A stretch of 64,000 bases of DNA from Diprion similis. Its lineage: Eukaryota; Arthropoda; Insecta; Hymenoptera; Diprionidae. A program made the translations under genes and the position numbers. The stretch covers positions 26,502,001 to 26,566,000 of the forward strand of contig NC_060112.1 in NCBI RefSeq assembly GCF_021155765.1, in the 5' to 3' direction. The notes under the pieces were generated by a model. The model had not been told where the DNA came from and did not search any database. It was given only the letters and a program-made list of their open reading frames with translations. Shown here one piece after another: positions 26,301 to 41,028 of this stretch; within the stretch, counting starts at the first letter, position 1; the number at the start of each line of letters is the position of its first letter.

Positions 26301-28750
26301 AGATAATGTGAATTGTAATGAATTTTGGGAGAGGATATTTCTTACAAGATATAGTAGTTGCACAAAAATTCACCATAACGTATCGAAGTATGTTTCACAA
26401 ATCATGTCACATTTATTGCAGATTATCATACGTGTACTATGTACGTAATAGTAATATTAGTAATACTATCAGTAATAAGACGTAGTATTGTTTCGTAACA
26501 CTTACAAATTTTCGTGTGTAAAAAGTTTTTAAAAAATTTTAAAATTCTGTAATTCGTATCAAGAACACTATAATGTTAGTTCAATCCATCATGTCACTTT
26601 TTCCAAATAATTTTTTTTTTATGGAAAATAATAATCGATTCAAGACAATTTCCCTCATACTTCTAGACAAGCTTATATTCTCTCTTACTATACACCAGTT
26701 GAAACGCTAATCGGTTACAGTGCGTTTGCATAATTTAGTACAAAAACATCCTCTCTAAAATCAACTTCTAACAATGTGCTATAAGCAAATCGTGAATCGC
26801 GTATTTACACATTCAAGCTATATGATGGAATAGTCACCTATGTCGAAAAGAATTGCCTAAGAAAACTTCTAAACACAGTAAGAATATTCACAAGTCTTTA
26901 CAATATATGTAGATCTACATAACATAACAAGATTTTTAGCACTCCTAGCTATGATTAATGACTTATTTTACAATTTAATCATTTGATGATTCTAAAAGTA
27001 ACATTTGATATTGTGTAAAAGAGTTTGAGCCATTGAAAAATAAACGAATTGATATGAAAGGAACAGAATCCAATTTAATCCGAATTTTCTAGTACAAAAT
27101 TAAAATAATTATCCGAAAAAAAAATAAAAAGTCTGAATTGAAAATATAATAATGTTTATTTTATTATGTTGTACGTTAGATACAATTGTAATAGTAATAA
27201 TACAATATCAATAATTCTGGTTTTTTTTCGCTTCTTCAATCATCACTGTATTATTTTACAATTCCTAGTTACATATAAATCTTTCAGATAAGAGCCATCG
27301 GACTTCCTTCTAAAGCGATTTTTTTCCCACTATTTCTCACGTTAGTTGGAGTCCGTCGACCCTCGGTTAACAACCTTTACATTATTATGAACGATCAAAA
27401 CTGACGGCGCGATTATTCTTATCAAAGCTTGTCAGAGTTGTGTTTCATACTCTTAATGACATCGGTCAAATCCGGTATTGAATCCTTTTCAATCTGTTGA
27501 AATTTCTGCAATCCAAGACTGCTTCTGTGTGTCTCTGATACGAAAATAAGCACGGACAGTCGGGAATTTAATGTGAAAATATTATGCATATAGAAAAGGT
27601 CACGAATACATATATATTACAATACACTGTAGTCAATATATTTTACTGTATTTTTCATGTGTATCAATCAAGCATCATAGTCAAACAAAATCACATCTTT
27701 TAATTTACAGATATGAAGAGTTTTCAACCATTTCCAAGTTATTTAACAAAATGGGTATACTCCGATTTGGCAGCAGTGAAATTCTCAACTGGGGCATATT
27801 TGTCTAAATGAATTTCGTACACAGAACATACGTTTAGAAAAATTTGCAATTTTGGGAATCACATCTTAAACGAGCATAGAAAATCTGGAAAGAAATTATT
27901 TTTGGGAACGCAATTTGATGAGTCATCAAGTTTGTGGGAACTGAAAAACCTGCGAGGCGCTCTTTAAGAGATTGCCTAAAATCGTAGCATTTTCAAAAGA
28001 CGAAAACTCTACTATTGGAAAATGAGAATGTCGAAAAATGGAGTAGGTTTTCATACATTTGAATGGGCCAATCCATGCTTATAATGAAATGTACGATAAA
28101 AGTTCAAGTAGACGAAATAATTCAGCGATTCTAAAATTATAGGTATCAAAGATCAGAAGAATATTATGAAAACCGAAAAAATCGTTCTTATTCTGAGCTT
28201 CACACTATAAAGTGGAAAAAAAACCCGATATATTTATATATCTGTATACGATATTTGATGGAATAATCGTATCCAAGAGTTAAATCCAAATCGTCAAGTG
28301 TACAATGAGTAAGAACTGATAGATTTAGAAAACTGTTTGCATAAGATTACAATATTTTGAGAAGACATAATTTCACACTACCTCTTTTTTCTTTACTTTC
28401 CTCAGTTTTTATAACCTTCATTTTTGTCCCAAGAAGTATTTTTCGTACAAGCTGAATACATCCACTACAGAGGAAACGAGGCTGCACAACATTGAATGAA
28501 TTGTTTCTAAAACTTTCGTTAAAAAAGTGAAATCTCTCGAGATGTTTTCCAAATATCTCACATCAATTTCGTAGAAAATTTTTCCTTTTAATTTATACAA
28601 AAATCAAAATATTTTTTAACGAATGTTCTAGAAGCCGAGTGGGTGGACTTAATAAATAAATAACGGTCTGTTGAACAATTGTAGGTGCAGCATAATTTTC
28701 TCTCAAGTTGGATAACGTTGATAATTAGCAGATTTCAGACGACGTCGTAT
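23355..28750. other. Convergent intergenic region, PIGA / GIGYF
   Basis: About 5.4 kb of very AT-rich sequence between two convergent stop codons. It should contain both 3' UTRs. I see only short unsupported ORFs, T and A runs, and a TTA microsatellite at 25557-25579. A word CAGTAGAAGCTC near 24803 resembles the terminus of the pogo-like element at 10255 but has no matching second end. Confidence 0.55.
25557..25579. repeat. (TTA)n microsatellite
   Basis: About seven uninterrupted TTA/ATT units in the PIGA-GIGYF intergenic region. Confidence 0.85.
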
Positions 28751-30669
28751 TCAAACGCCCTCTCCGTAGTCGCGATCGCCAACATTGATGCGATCTGGTG
28801 CAGCAGTGACGCTGAAACCAAGGATCGTGCTGTCCACTTTGTACATTTTTCCTTTTTTTGGCTTTTTCGCTTTTCCCTACAAAATATATGTGCACAATTT
28901 CATACACTTGTGGACAAATTAACACGGAGTTAAAACAGAAACGAGCAGCGAAAATTAGTTTGAAACAGGGAAACATTGAATTGAAATAGAATTGTATGGT
29001 TAATTTTTAAGTAATTTTTTATACTAATCAATGAGCCAAGAATATACCTTGACTTCCTGAAATTCGGTCGTTGTCGCGTTAGGGTTGACAGCAGGAGCAG
29101 GCTTGCATAGATCATCGGCTTGAGGATGCGGACGTTGAGCAGATCTCCACTTGCTACGTTTTTCGAGAAATTGCTTCGCAAATTCGCTGCACTGCTTATT
29201 GTCACCCAGGTACAATCTAACGTATTCCTTCACCTCGTAAGCCGACTCAATGTCTCGTAAGAAGCCAACGAATGTCGGAACTAAGCATGTTCAAAAAGGT
29301 TTGTCTTTTAAATACATGTATTAAAACAATCAGTAAGAATAAACTTCACAATTCGTGAGTTATTAAACAAATCAGATCATTATTTGAAAATTTTTGTCTC
29401 CCCTTCTTATTCATTAACGTTGTTAAAATCAATGTCAAGATCAATAAACCAGAATAATTCCGGAATTTACATCATGTTTTGAATTGTTATTAGGTACTCA
29501 TTAGTTCTTGGATTCACCTAGAGTAAATGGTATACTAAATTTTTTCTCATTCTCTAAAAGTAAGTGCAAATAAAATGCAATCCAAACTTCGAATCTGGGT
29601 TTTGTGTCTGAAGTTTTAACGGCTGGATTGCCTGATGGTGAGGTTGAGTAAGACGTATAAAACGGTCCAATTCTCGCGATAATTCATGTGAAGGAACTTC
29701 GTATTTCACCTGGGATAAAGACTTCTAAGATGAAGTATCTGTGAGACGAAACTGCTTCCGAACAGAACGAACACTCTCATGGTGAACCTTACACAGATTA
29801 CCGATTCTTATTTCCAGGACAGCCCATTGCTATTAGTGATTCAAAATTGGGGGAGTTAATAATGTTCAATACTGCTTGCTTTTTGCACCTTAATTTTTTT
29901 CGATTAAGTACCGTGTTTAGTCGTAGCGAGATATTTTAAACAGGGATATTTCTTATTCGCTGGTGTCTTTCGATAGAATTTTTGCTGAAGGTCGTACGTA
30001 TTGACAAGATATGGCAGTTTAATTTGCTTTCGAAAAATTTTTAGTAAGGCAAAGTTTCTCAAGTACAAAGTTTTTACTGGAGGGCATTGCAATTGCACAT
30101 CGCTGAAAAATTCACTCGATACACATCAGTCCATAAAAATAAACAAATTTTTCGTTTCACTGTATAAGTCTCATCTACGCAATGCTAACGCAAATGAGAT
30201 CTGTGAAAAGGTATTTATCCATATAAAATTCACAGGGTTGTTACAAAGGTTTATTTTGAAATTTTCCTGACTTTTCCCAGCTAGCAAAAGTAACGGGTTG
30301 TTTTCTACTCACACCATCAAACCACTAATATACTGTGTAAATCTGAAAGTTCGCCAGGTTCCTGGTTTTGGTACAATTTTCAATATATCGCCATGTTGCA
30401 ACATCCCTGTTACAGATTTTCACTAGAATGACGACGACAATTATAATACACATGGTATTTGGGGGTTTATGAACAAGCAATATAACTACGGAATTAGTAA
30501 TCCTGTTAGATAACTTACTATCGACAGAAGCTTGGAGGCCGCCCAAAGCTTTGTTACACCACTGAGTGAAGTCGTCTGGCTTGGCAGTATTTTGTTCAAA
30601 GAGTTTCTTCACCAATTCCCCTTCTTTTTTGTTTTTACTTTTGGTGGGTTTGTTATTTTGTTGTTGTTG

Positions 30670-30711
<42 letters not shown>

Positions 30712-31153
30712 TTGTTGTTGTTGAGGTTGAACGGGATTTACAGGGGCTTTGCTAGTTGCCGATTGTTTAGCAGAGTGTTTCGGCGTTGGATTCGTCTTTG
30801 CTGATATGGGATCATCCCAGAAACCGCCAGTAGTGGTAGCCGTGCTATTAGACCAGGCCTGGTTGTTAGCGTTCGTAGCACTGGTCCAGTTCAAAGACTG
30901 GGCAGCTGTGCCCCAAATGCCGGCGCTTTGTAGTGGCACTACCGGTTCCTTTTGTGCAGCCTTTTCTTGCCTTTCCCTTTCTTGCTGCTGAAATACAGAG
31001 ATGACTTAATTCTATGCAATGCTTCGAAAAATCAAGAGAACTTAAACTTCCCAAGCTTGGCTCGGTCTGGGAGATCTAAATGCCGTGATTCATAGATTGC
31101 TGTAGAGTTTCAAAATATTTTAAATTTAAACAGTTTGGTGCGTAATGGGAGCT

Positions 31154-31184
<31 letters not shown>

Positions 31185-34100
31185 CAATACGCTGCATCAA
31201 CAGCTACTTTTACCTTCGCGAGACGCTCTTGCTCTTCTTGTTGAATCTGAGCTAGACTCTTGACAACTGGTTTTGAGACCGGCGCTGCTTTCTCTGCCCA
31301 TTTCAGTTGCAGACCTTTTGATATTTCTGCCGTTGCCGCATCCTGGGCCACTTCTGCAGCTCTTTGCTGTGCCATTTGTTGTTGCAACAGTTGCTGTACT
31401 CTTAATTCTTCCTGTAAGCATCCGAAATTAAAAAAAATAATACAAATGCATATTCGTACAAATCATAATCACTACTTCTAACGAATTATGTAGTAAAGAG
31501 TTTGTGAGAAAAAAAAATAAAAAAGCTTACAGCCTTCTTTTCTCGTTCAAGCCTTTGTATCTCAGCAAGGGACGCGTGAGAAGACGGAGCTGGAGCGTGA
31601 GGTGTCTGAGCCCAAGGAGCCTTGCTGCGTTCTTGCAATTTCCTAAGTGCCTCTGCCTCCCGTCTCCGTTGCTCGGCTCGCTTTGCTTGCTCTTCGGCTT
31701 CTGTCTTTCTGCGCGCCTCCTCTTCTTTCCTGCAATAATCACAACCACTTGAATTGAGTAACTGGCAAGTCGATTTCATTCGGGTGTTCGCATACGTTAG
31801 GACTTCTAATTAAATCTAGTTACGAGTACAACCAACTGTCATACCTAATTCGTTCTTCTTCTTCACGTTTTTGTTCTTCTTCCAACTTTTTTCTCTTCTC
31901 TTCTTCTTTTCTTTGTTTCTCTTCTTGTCTTTTAGCCTCTTCCCTCTTTCTCTTCTCTTCCTCTTGTTTTTTACGGTTATTTTCCTCATCTTGTTTTCTT
32001 TTTTCCTCCCGCTTTCTCTCCTCCTCTTTACGCTTTTTCTCCTCCTTCTTCTTTAGTTCTTCCTCTTGCTTGCGCTTCTCTTCCTCCTTTCGTTTTTTCT
32101 CTTCTTCTTTCTTTTTTCTCTCCTCCTCCGTACGCTTTGCGGCCTCTTCAGCCAATCTTGCTTTCTCCGTCTCTTCATCTTGTTTCCTCTTAGCGCTTTC
32201 TTCTTCCGCTTGTCTTTTCAATTCTTCCTGTTTCTTGAGTTGCTCTTTCTTTTTCTCCTCTTGTATTTTAAGTTTTTGCTCCTCCTAAAACACGCAGAGG
32301 TTACACTTACTGTGACCTCAGTTTGACAGCACATTTCAAAAATAAAGATCGTTATGCAAAACAATAAATTGACGTCAACTCCGGCAGATCCTCACTGCAA
32401 ATCACTAACCAAAGACAACACTTTTCATTATGTACACATTCATAGAGTCTGTTTAAAAACTGACCTACCTAAAAATTCATATAATTCGTTCGATGCATTG
32501 ACACAAATGCCAAATCCTCAATAGTTTACGGAAATAAAAAAAAAACCACATGTGGAATGATACGATTTAACCAGGGAAGTTTTTGCTATCAATTTTCATC
32601 AACTTATGTAGACTATACTCACTAGTATCTGTTGTTCAGTCTTCATTTCTTTAGTATGTAGATCCCAAAGTGAATTAGGCAATTGGCCAGGGGGCATGGC
32701 AGGAATAGGGCCCATCTGAAATGCATTACAGCCATAAAGAAACGTCCATTTCCTTTAGCAGACAAAAATTCGAATTCCACTTAGCGAAGTAGCTTGTGAT
32801 TATAGCTGTTTCCTCACCTGGGATTGCCAATTCGGATTGCCGAATTGAGGCGGTGCCATTTGAGGTGGGGGATGAGGCCAAACAGACTCGATTTGTGTGG
32901 CTTGTGGGTGTCCGTTAACACTGAGCTGTCGCAGCAACGATTTGATGGGATTGTCTTCGGGCGTGGTGGCAGGGGTAGGTGTCATGTTGGGCTGCTGAAC
33001 GCCGTGTAAATTTTGTATGCCTCTCATTTGTTGCATAAGTTGTTGGACGGGGTCTATCGTACCAGGATGGGTTGGCGTCGTCGGATGCATAGTTGGCGGG
33101 AGATGATTCTCCGTTTGAGTTTTTGCCTGATCATTCGCAACGTTAGCATTTGTGAATTCATCAAGTTTTCTAAATTTTTATCGCCATTTGGAAAATAAAT
33201 CATTGTTACCTGTTGCATCTGTGTAAATAATTGCATTATAGGATTTGCTGGTTGGGCAGTGAGCGTAGATACAAAAGGATTGACAGTCATTCGGGATATT
33301 TCTGCCATCTCAGGTTGCTGCAGCATGTGTTGGAGTATTAATTGGTTTTGGTCTGCAGGACTCATGGAAGCCCATTGTTCAGACTGTGATAACTTATTGA
33401 TAACTGCCAAACGCACATGTCGGAAAAGAAGTTGATTTTGAAGCAGACACATTTGTTGGTATTGATACAAGACCGACGGATCCTCCATTCCAGCTTTTGG
33501 AAGGGCACCAGGAATGGCGACGGGCACTGGAATTCCGACTGGTTCCGTTACCTGCGTTAAATTCAAAGTAAATTGCAATGGCGAAAGTCCAACATCACAC
33601 GCTATCAATGGTTAATACTGCCTCTATCACATGTCGTGTATTAGAGCAAAAATTTGTAAAGCCAGCTCTAAATACCTTTAAAGGTGGTACGGGTGGACCA
33701 GGCATGAACGGTACTCTGCCCCACATTTTGATGAGATCACCAAGCATGGAATACCTTTCATCGCAAGCTCTTCTTACAAGTAGATTAACGTTGAAGTATC
33801 CAGCTTTGAACCATTCTGACATTTCGCTAGCCAAAAATGGTCCCTGAACTTCGCCTTGAGGGTCTCGGTAGAACCATTTCTCCTGAGTGGATGACGCGAT
33901 ACTGGGAACTGGGTTGTTTGCTGAAGGTGGAACACTGGATCGTTGATCTTTGTGGGTTTCTTCATCAGCCATTAGTTTTGCCACTAACGCGTCCGCCTCT
34001 TCCTTCATCCTGTCTAAATCATCTTCAGACTTTTGTCTGACGTTAGTGACAGACATCATTCCTAAAGTACTTTTACTCTTTTTCAAACCGGAATGTAAGA

Positions 34101-37100
34101 CTGGCTTGTCATTGTTATCCGCAGGGGATGATTCGTTTACCGTATTGTCGGCTCTGACCGCTTCGGCCAGTGACATATCCCCAGGAATTTTATTAGAGTT
34201 TCGTGTATTTTGAATAACTGGATTCTTGTCCGAAACTTTGTCTAAATTGGTGGCACTTTGAACTTTTCTTGGTAACGAGTTAACCACAGGTGGTGAACCT
34301 TTCAACGGAGTATTACTTTGAGTAGGCAGTGGTTTCGAGGGTGATACGCTACGTTTATCCTGCTCTTCGGGACTCTCTTTGTCCTCAAAGGGTTGAAGGG
34401 ATTTTGGTCGCTCTCTAATCCCAGTACTACTGGCAGTTATGTTAGCACGACGATTGGAATTTTGGGGAGTTTGTCCATGGTTAATAGGCAAGGGTTTCGA
34501 GGGTGGTTTAGAGTTGCTTAAATTATTTCCTTCTGACATGTGGCGGATCCTAGATTCTCGATTACCGCCCGCGCTAATTATCCCATCTTCGTCATCATCT
34601 GAATACATCCCTCCGTGAAATGCTCCCGATGCGTCGAAGCTGCCCCCACTCTCGCTAGGATTCTCCGTTGCCCTGCAAGAGTAAGACCTTCATCATTTCC
34701 AAATGAGGCTGCATTAGGACCGATTTAATAAGGGCAAATTGCTATCACAACGCTCTCGTAAATTTTACTCTTTGATCTGTACGATGTGAAAACCTTCAAA
34801 TACAATGTACATTGTAATTGTACATTTTGTACAACAGTCGTTTCATCAAACGTTCTGAAGAAAAATGTTGACATTTTGCTTCAGAACGAAGTAAACCATG
34901 CAAATTGTGAGTTATTTTTATATCATATTGTATTTATATCATATTGGATTTATAACTGCCAAGTTCCATAATCTCAGACAGATTGAATCGCTCTCGTATA
35001 CTTTTATAGTCATAACACTCAAGGCACTGAGTTTGCAGAACTGCAAACTGGGAACCGAATGTTAAGTTTTGGCTAATAGTCATCACAGATAGGAGCTTTT
35101 TTTGAAAAATACTTGGCTGGTGTCATACAGAAACAAATCGCTGAATAATTTTGAATAACTTGATAATTACCACTCAGGTAGGTTGTCATGGTTATCGTGA
35201 TGGTTAGGCTCCCAAGTTCGAAGAGTTCGAGTCGGTGGATGATGAGACAAGTCGTGAGAGGACCTATGGCTAGCCCTGGGCTCCCAACGTGTACCACTTT
35301 TCACTTCTTCTCCCTCCACACCCTCAGGTCGATCCAATCGATCGCCCCTCTCGGAACCACCGCCATCACGCCAACTGCCTCTACCTGAAATTGTAAGTAG
35401 ATGGTCTATTTTTATCCAGATATGCTAAGTTCACTTTATTCACACAATCACAAATCGACCTGTAAGCCAGAATTGTTTCGGTCTATTCTAATCCTCTACC
35501 AAGATCCTCCAGGACATTTAAAAAGAAAGCATTACGCTTAAGAGTACAAATTTCGAGTATAGTTTATTCAACAAACTTTCAAGATCACGCAATCAAAAGC
35601 AGGATTTCTTTTTCAGCACAGTATTCTGGTCTGTCAAGTGCTATGAATTGAATGATACTTACAGACACAGAACTCTCAGCTGGTTGTTACAAAAAAAGGT
35701 AGATACTAAAATTTGAGTAATCAGTGTTCAGAAAGTGGTAAGCTTAAATTTGATATTTAAATAGAGAGTATTATTGTATATTGTATGAGTATAATTTGCC
35801 AGTTTCAGTATAATTAGTAAAAGTATAAAATTTTAAAACGATAAGTATGGTAGTAAGTAATAGCAAAAAAAAGTAAAGTTACTTTGTTACTGGAAAGAAA
35901 AAGCAGTAAAATATTATCATCGGTAAATAATAAGTGAGTCAAACTGACAAAGTTCGAGCCTTGTGTGATCTATGTTATTTTTTGTACTGAAATTAGGTTC
36001 AAAGGTGTCAGTATGACACAGTTGCATAGAGATTATCATCGAAAAACTGATAACGAAATTAGATAAGACACGAATACTGTTATCATCTGTTATGAAATAT
36101 GTTGAAAATAATTAGATAACTTCAGATGTACAACAGTTTCGTTCAAGTGCAGGTGTATACAAACATGTATATCAAATTGAAAAAGATTTTGAAGTGCAGG
36201 AATCTATTGAACGCATAAGATATTTACTGACCCCATCTTTCACCACGACTACTAGGAGCCACTCTCCATCCATCGTCGTCTTCGCCAGCACGATGCCGTC
36301 GCCAGTTCCCTTCCATGAACGACCCGCCGCTTCCACCTCGTCCCAATTCCTTTCTGGGACTAGTAGAACCGTTCCAGTCTCCAGGTTCGGGTCCGCCATT
36401 TCTCTCCGACCAACCTCGTTCACTCTGTGATCTGTCGAACGGTCTAGTTCTCCCCTGAGAATTGAAATCAACGATGGAATGAAACTACTTCGAAGCTTAG
36501 AAGGCTGCAAGCACTCGATATCAAATTCTTCTATGAAAATCACTGGCATTTGTGCACTTGCGGTGTTCACGACTACCCATTTGTCACACATATCTATTTA
36601 TTCCATTAAAAGTAACTAAGATCTACCGGAAAAGGTTGTGGCTCAGTTCTCGGTCCATCGCCTGGCTCGTCGAAAATGACTCCTCGGGAGTAGTGAGATG
36701 GATAAATCCCACCTCTCCCGCCTCTGCCTCGTCCTCCTCGGTCAACGCTGCCCCCTCTTCCTCTGCCCACATTGTTTGTTAAACCACTATTCCAGGAGCG
36801 CTGAAATGACAGATACAGTCCATCAGATTATTCTGAGACTATTTTGGTAATCAGGTAGAGAATTTGGGAATAACGAAAGGGTTTACTTTCGGTATTGGTT
36901 TTCTTAGCTGCATGATAGTTTACCAGAGTTGAGTTGAATGTACGCAATATTTTTTTTTAATATTGAGAAAGTGACTATATACTTTTGTATTGTTCCTATT
37001 TTTTCCAAACTCTTTAATCCAGAAACATGATCCAGTAGTGACAAGGGGCCGAGCAAAACTGGGTAGAATTTCGTTTCAATGAAGTTTTTAAATAGAATAA

Positions 37101-39436
37101 TCTCAAAAAGTGGATTCGGATATTTTTTCATATAGCTCTGTATGCTGCAGTAGCATCTAATAATACTGATTCTTCGATATAGAACTGTGAACTCTTTAAC
37201 GGTAGCAGCCAGGTGCGATTCACAATCACATTATCACTGATTTTATGTAATAAACTTACAAACGCTTCGTTGCTACAGAATAAAAATTGATCAACTTCGG
37301 CTACAGACATATCGATTACCGCTATAGAGACGAATCTTTGTTCACGACAAGGGAAGACCGAGCAATTGAAGTGCAGAGGCTTATACAAGCCAGGAAGTTT
37401 GGCGCAAGGGCTCCAGAGAGTGGCTGTATATTTTTAGAACACGACCAAGAATGACACAGTTCCCAATATAAGATACGACACTAATACAAGATGATACAAA
37501 AATATATGTATGTACACATATTGGATCGCATTCTATCCCTACTTACATTTTAGTCAAACATCGATTTATTCAAAATGAAAATCTTCTTACATCTTCTAAG
37601 ACACGTAGTAATATTCATAAAATCGCAATTTTAATTTTGTCCGACCTACATGTTCTCTACGCGAATACAAACACTGTGATTCAAAGTTCAAGGTTGTGTC
37701 GAGTTTGAAAATATTTAGCATCGTATACATATGCGAATGGAATGTTAAACATTACGTCATGCATTATTATGTGCATTAGAAGAATTCTTTTTAGAAAATC
37801 TAATCTCATTGCGAATTACATTAGATCGCTAAATTCAATTCAATGTTCATTAACTTATGTTACTTTTTTTTATTTTTCCAAAAATTCATTCCAATGTTTT
37901 CTGTATATTTGAATAATACATATACGTATACACATTTTCCATATTTAGAACCATTTTTCTGCAATACAAAAAGTAGATACATCTACTTTTTTTGATACTA
38001 ATAAATTCAGGTTTTACTCCGAATGAAACATAAGTCAAAGTTACACGAAGATTCTGCTATTTACACGTAAAGTTTTGTTGTTTACTTGTATAATTTTTAC
38101 TAAAATTATAACCATCAGAACGATTTCAAGTTGTTCTTGTAACAAATACAATAACAAAGCAAATATTCCTAGTAAGCAAATTACAATAAGATGCAATCGC
38201 ACGTTGCATACTCTTAGCTCTTATTTTTATTTCACTTTTGTTTTCCAATTTTGAGATCAGATTCCGAGAGGAAACAACGAGTCGTTGGGACAAAAATTAT
38301 GAGCAGGAAATAAGTTAGGCATATATTTGGGACGGACAGTAATTTTGACAAATATAATGATAGTAATAACAACCATATTTACCGCCTCTTCTTCTGTCAT
38401 TGGTGTGAGTGCCAGAGGTTGTTGAGCTTGTATAATGTAGAGGGCAGGGAAAGAGACAAGAGGTTCGGGTGCTTTATAATTTCGGTCAAACAGAGCTAGC
38501 ATCTCTTCTCGACCGTATCTATGCTCGGCCAGCTGGTAGCGAGGGGTGGTCAGGATACTAGGTCCTCCCCCTCCCCCGCCGGTATTGCAACCGTCTCCTG
38601 ACAAGTTGCGCAACCTGTACAGCGGCAAAGTTTTGTCAGAGAAATAGCCGGAAAGGAGGAAACAAAGAGAAATAAGGAATACCCTACCATACTAACGTGA
38701 TAACAATAACTTATACGCTACATATATTATAAAATTGTGCCAGATTCGATTCTTTCTTCACCTTGTAATCCCTCAGCTACTTTATTTATTATTTTTGAGA
38801 TTCACTTGCTCATAATGGTGAGATTAAAAGTAAAAAAAGGAACTCGTTTTTTTATGCAAATGATGGAATATACTTTCTGATTCAAATGTATAGTCTTTTA
38901 CGGTATAGAAAAATTTGGATTGTAAATATTTTCAATTGTAATGGAGTATCTTATGAATTTTTTGTATTTCAAGAGTTTTTAGGAGCCAGAAGTGGGTTTA
39001 AAAGTACTTTTCGGATCCTTAACTGATTTTACGTAGTGGAAATATTGAGTTTGAAGTAGAATCCCTTTAGCTGAGTAGATTTTTTTGATTTTGGTTTATA
39101 AATAAAAGCAAATGTCAGACAATGGTTGAATAAAAGATTCATTTAGTTATAAAACTGTCACTTCAAAATGAAATTTTTCACTTGGATTTTTCAGATACCA
39201 ATTTCTAATTTACCAAAATTTTTTAAATTCCAAGGAATCTGTGTGCAGAATTTATTTATTAAGTAACCAAATTATTGCTGTAATAAGCCAGAGTAAAATT
39301 GTATAAAAGATAGTATCTCCAATTGTTAACAAAGATTTAGAATCTCCATAATATAATCTGCTGCCAAATGGTAACGGTGAAAATTTTTTTAGGGAATAAC
39401 TTACCATTCTGGACCAAATTTCATTGAATCCGTCAT
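28751..39436 (-). CDS. Gyf: GRB10-interacting GYF protein (GIGYF1/2 homolog)
   Basis: Fifteen coding exons join in phase: 39405-39436, 38383-38614, 36627-36800, 36232-36454, 35171-35384, 33676-34672, 33210-33551, 32818-33126, 32623-32715, 31845-32284, 31531-31729, 31214-31411, 30519-30987, 29048-29280, 28751-28876 (1426 residues). The N-terminus [11 protein letters not shown] followed by [11 protein letters not shown] is the 4EHP-binding region; RG-rich repeats follow; the GYF domain lies at about 555-615 ([22 protein letters not shown]). SVW and SLWDL motifs match the DDX6/Me31B-binding part of the family. A highly charged Glu/Lys/Arg coiled coil (31531-32284), a 22-Gln tract and the conserved C-terminal QWC...PTFVGFL...[13 protein letters not shown] block and ILGFSV tail complete it. 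GIGYF and 4EHP repress translation of target mRNAs in the cytoplasm. Confidence 0.95.
30658..30723 (-). repeat. Polyglutamine-coding CAG/CAA tract in GIGYF
   Basis: Twenty-two in-frame Gln codons: five CAA, ten pure CAG, then seven CAA in coding order. The pure CAG core (30679-30708) is the part most likely to vary in length. Confidence 0.95.
31158..31184. repeat. A27 homopolymer in a GIGYF intron
   Basis: Twenty-seven A on the plus strand (T on the gene strand) shortly downstream of the donor of the exon ending at 31214. In the orientation of the gene it is an intronic T-run. Confidence 0.9.
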
Positions 39437-41028
39437 CTCGCAAAGTAAGCTGAAAAATGAGATAAAATAGTATGAATACATGTATTTGTGTGGTATAAAG
39501 TGTCAACAATGAGAAAATACAACAGTAAAAATTAAAAAACAGTCTTTGTTCGGATTATAAAAATATAATATTTTACTGTTAGTTCACGTTTTGAAAATTT
39601 TCATTCAATTTTTGTTTTATTCACATTCTGGAGATTCGATAACGCGGTTAAAACTCGAATAATTCATGTATTGGTATAATTTGGTGTTTAAACGGATTGA
39701 TGAATTAGAACACGGCACAGATGATTTAGAATATACCTAGAATATACAATAGATGCAACAGACTGGAGAACGTAGAGGAGCCGAAATTAGCGTCCCGAAA
39801 GTGTTGAGCAGCGGAAAATAAAAGCGCGATATTGTTGCGCGGAAAGGAATGAATACCAGAATTGAAACACGCGAGACCAGAAATATTCTTCCCGTTTATT
39901 TACGACATATTTTTTGACGGAGCAGAATCTACGTAGGTATGTATGCATGTAGTATCCCACAGCAGCCAAGGTGGCAATATTAACCAAACTTTTTTCTATT
40001 GTAGAAATCACGATATGACACCGGATCATCATATTCTTTGATAAAAGTTTGTCACCGATAATTTCGTTCATATATTTCATCGACAGTAGCGTCTAGTTTG
40101 CTATATAAATTATTGAAATACCTTATTTAAGTTCGGAATTATTGGGCGAATGAAACAACACACCAATATGGCCGATGGGTTTTTTGAGATAGAACGCTAG
40201 ACGCATGCGTAGTGTTTTACGTCACGTGATCAGAGATTTAAAGCCAAACCCAAATCACCGTTCAAGGCGCCACTTGTACGAAAGTGGAAGCCTCGATCTG
40301 CTTCCTGCATTCGAAAAGTGCGTTTTATTTTTCCCATTTTGGAGACGAAAATTTTCAAAGAAACTGCAGATTGGCTGACTTTTGAATACTGACCGATATT
40401 ACGAATCTTTCAACTCTTCCATTTTCCAAATGTGGCAAATAAAACAAACCCAAAAAATAGGAACTCGATTCAACGTAACAATTTTTTTTTACACATTATA
40501 CCACCAATTTTAATCCTTCCAGTTACTTATGTCGTAATATACGTTACAACTGTGACGAATGTATCAGTCTGCTGTATCGATTTCGAACATAGACATTTGT
40601 GTAAATTGACCAAGTCATGTTACCGTTCCAACTCTTTGTCTTGACTGACTTTTGACTATGAAAAGTTACTCAAAATTTAGGAAGGTTTCAACTGATACCG
40701 AAAGATTTACGGAACACGTTTTGAAAGTAAAAACAACAGCCATTATTTTCAACGCAATGTGGTGATTTGCAGGATAACAAAGAGACTTATATTTTAGGAC
40801 AGTTTATTCGAAGGCATTTTAACGTCGTTACAAGAACCAATAACGATGAAAAGTTGTTCTTTCCAGATCTGTGCAACCGAATATTTGTGAGTAAATAATT
40901 GGAGCATAGGTAAACTGCATGAAAGGATTTTTTTAGAAAAAGCTTCATCTATCCACAGCTTTGTGGCGTCGTTCAAATACAATAGAATTATTCTTCTCTC
41001 CAACAAAGGGGAGACTCATTATTTTAAA
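39437..41028. other. Intergenic region between GIGYF and TAF10 (tandem, both minus)
   Basis: About 1.6 kb from the TAF10 stop to the GIGYF start codon, so it includes the GIGYF promoter and 5' UTR. Around 40170-40230 there is AATATGGCCG, a match to the YY1/PHO-type core, and a CACGTG E-box within TTACGTCACGTGATC; both are suggestive only. No credible gene is seen; the 97-codon minus ORF at 39787-40080 lacks recognisable domains. Confidence 0.5.

Noticed and set aside
31871-32326. Leu/Phe/Ser-rich plus ORFs
   Set aside because: Antisense shadows of the Glu/Lys-rich coiled-coil exons of GIGYF.
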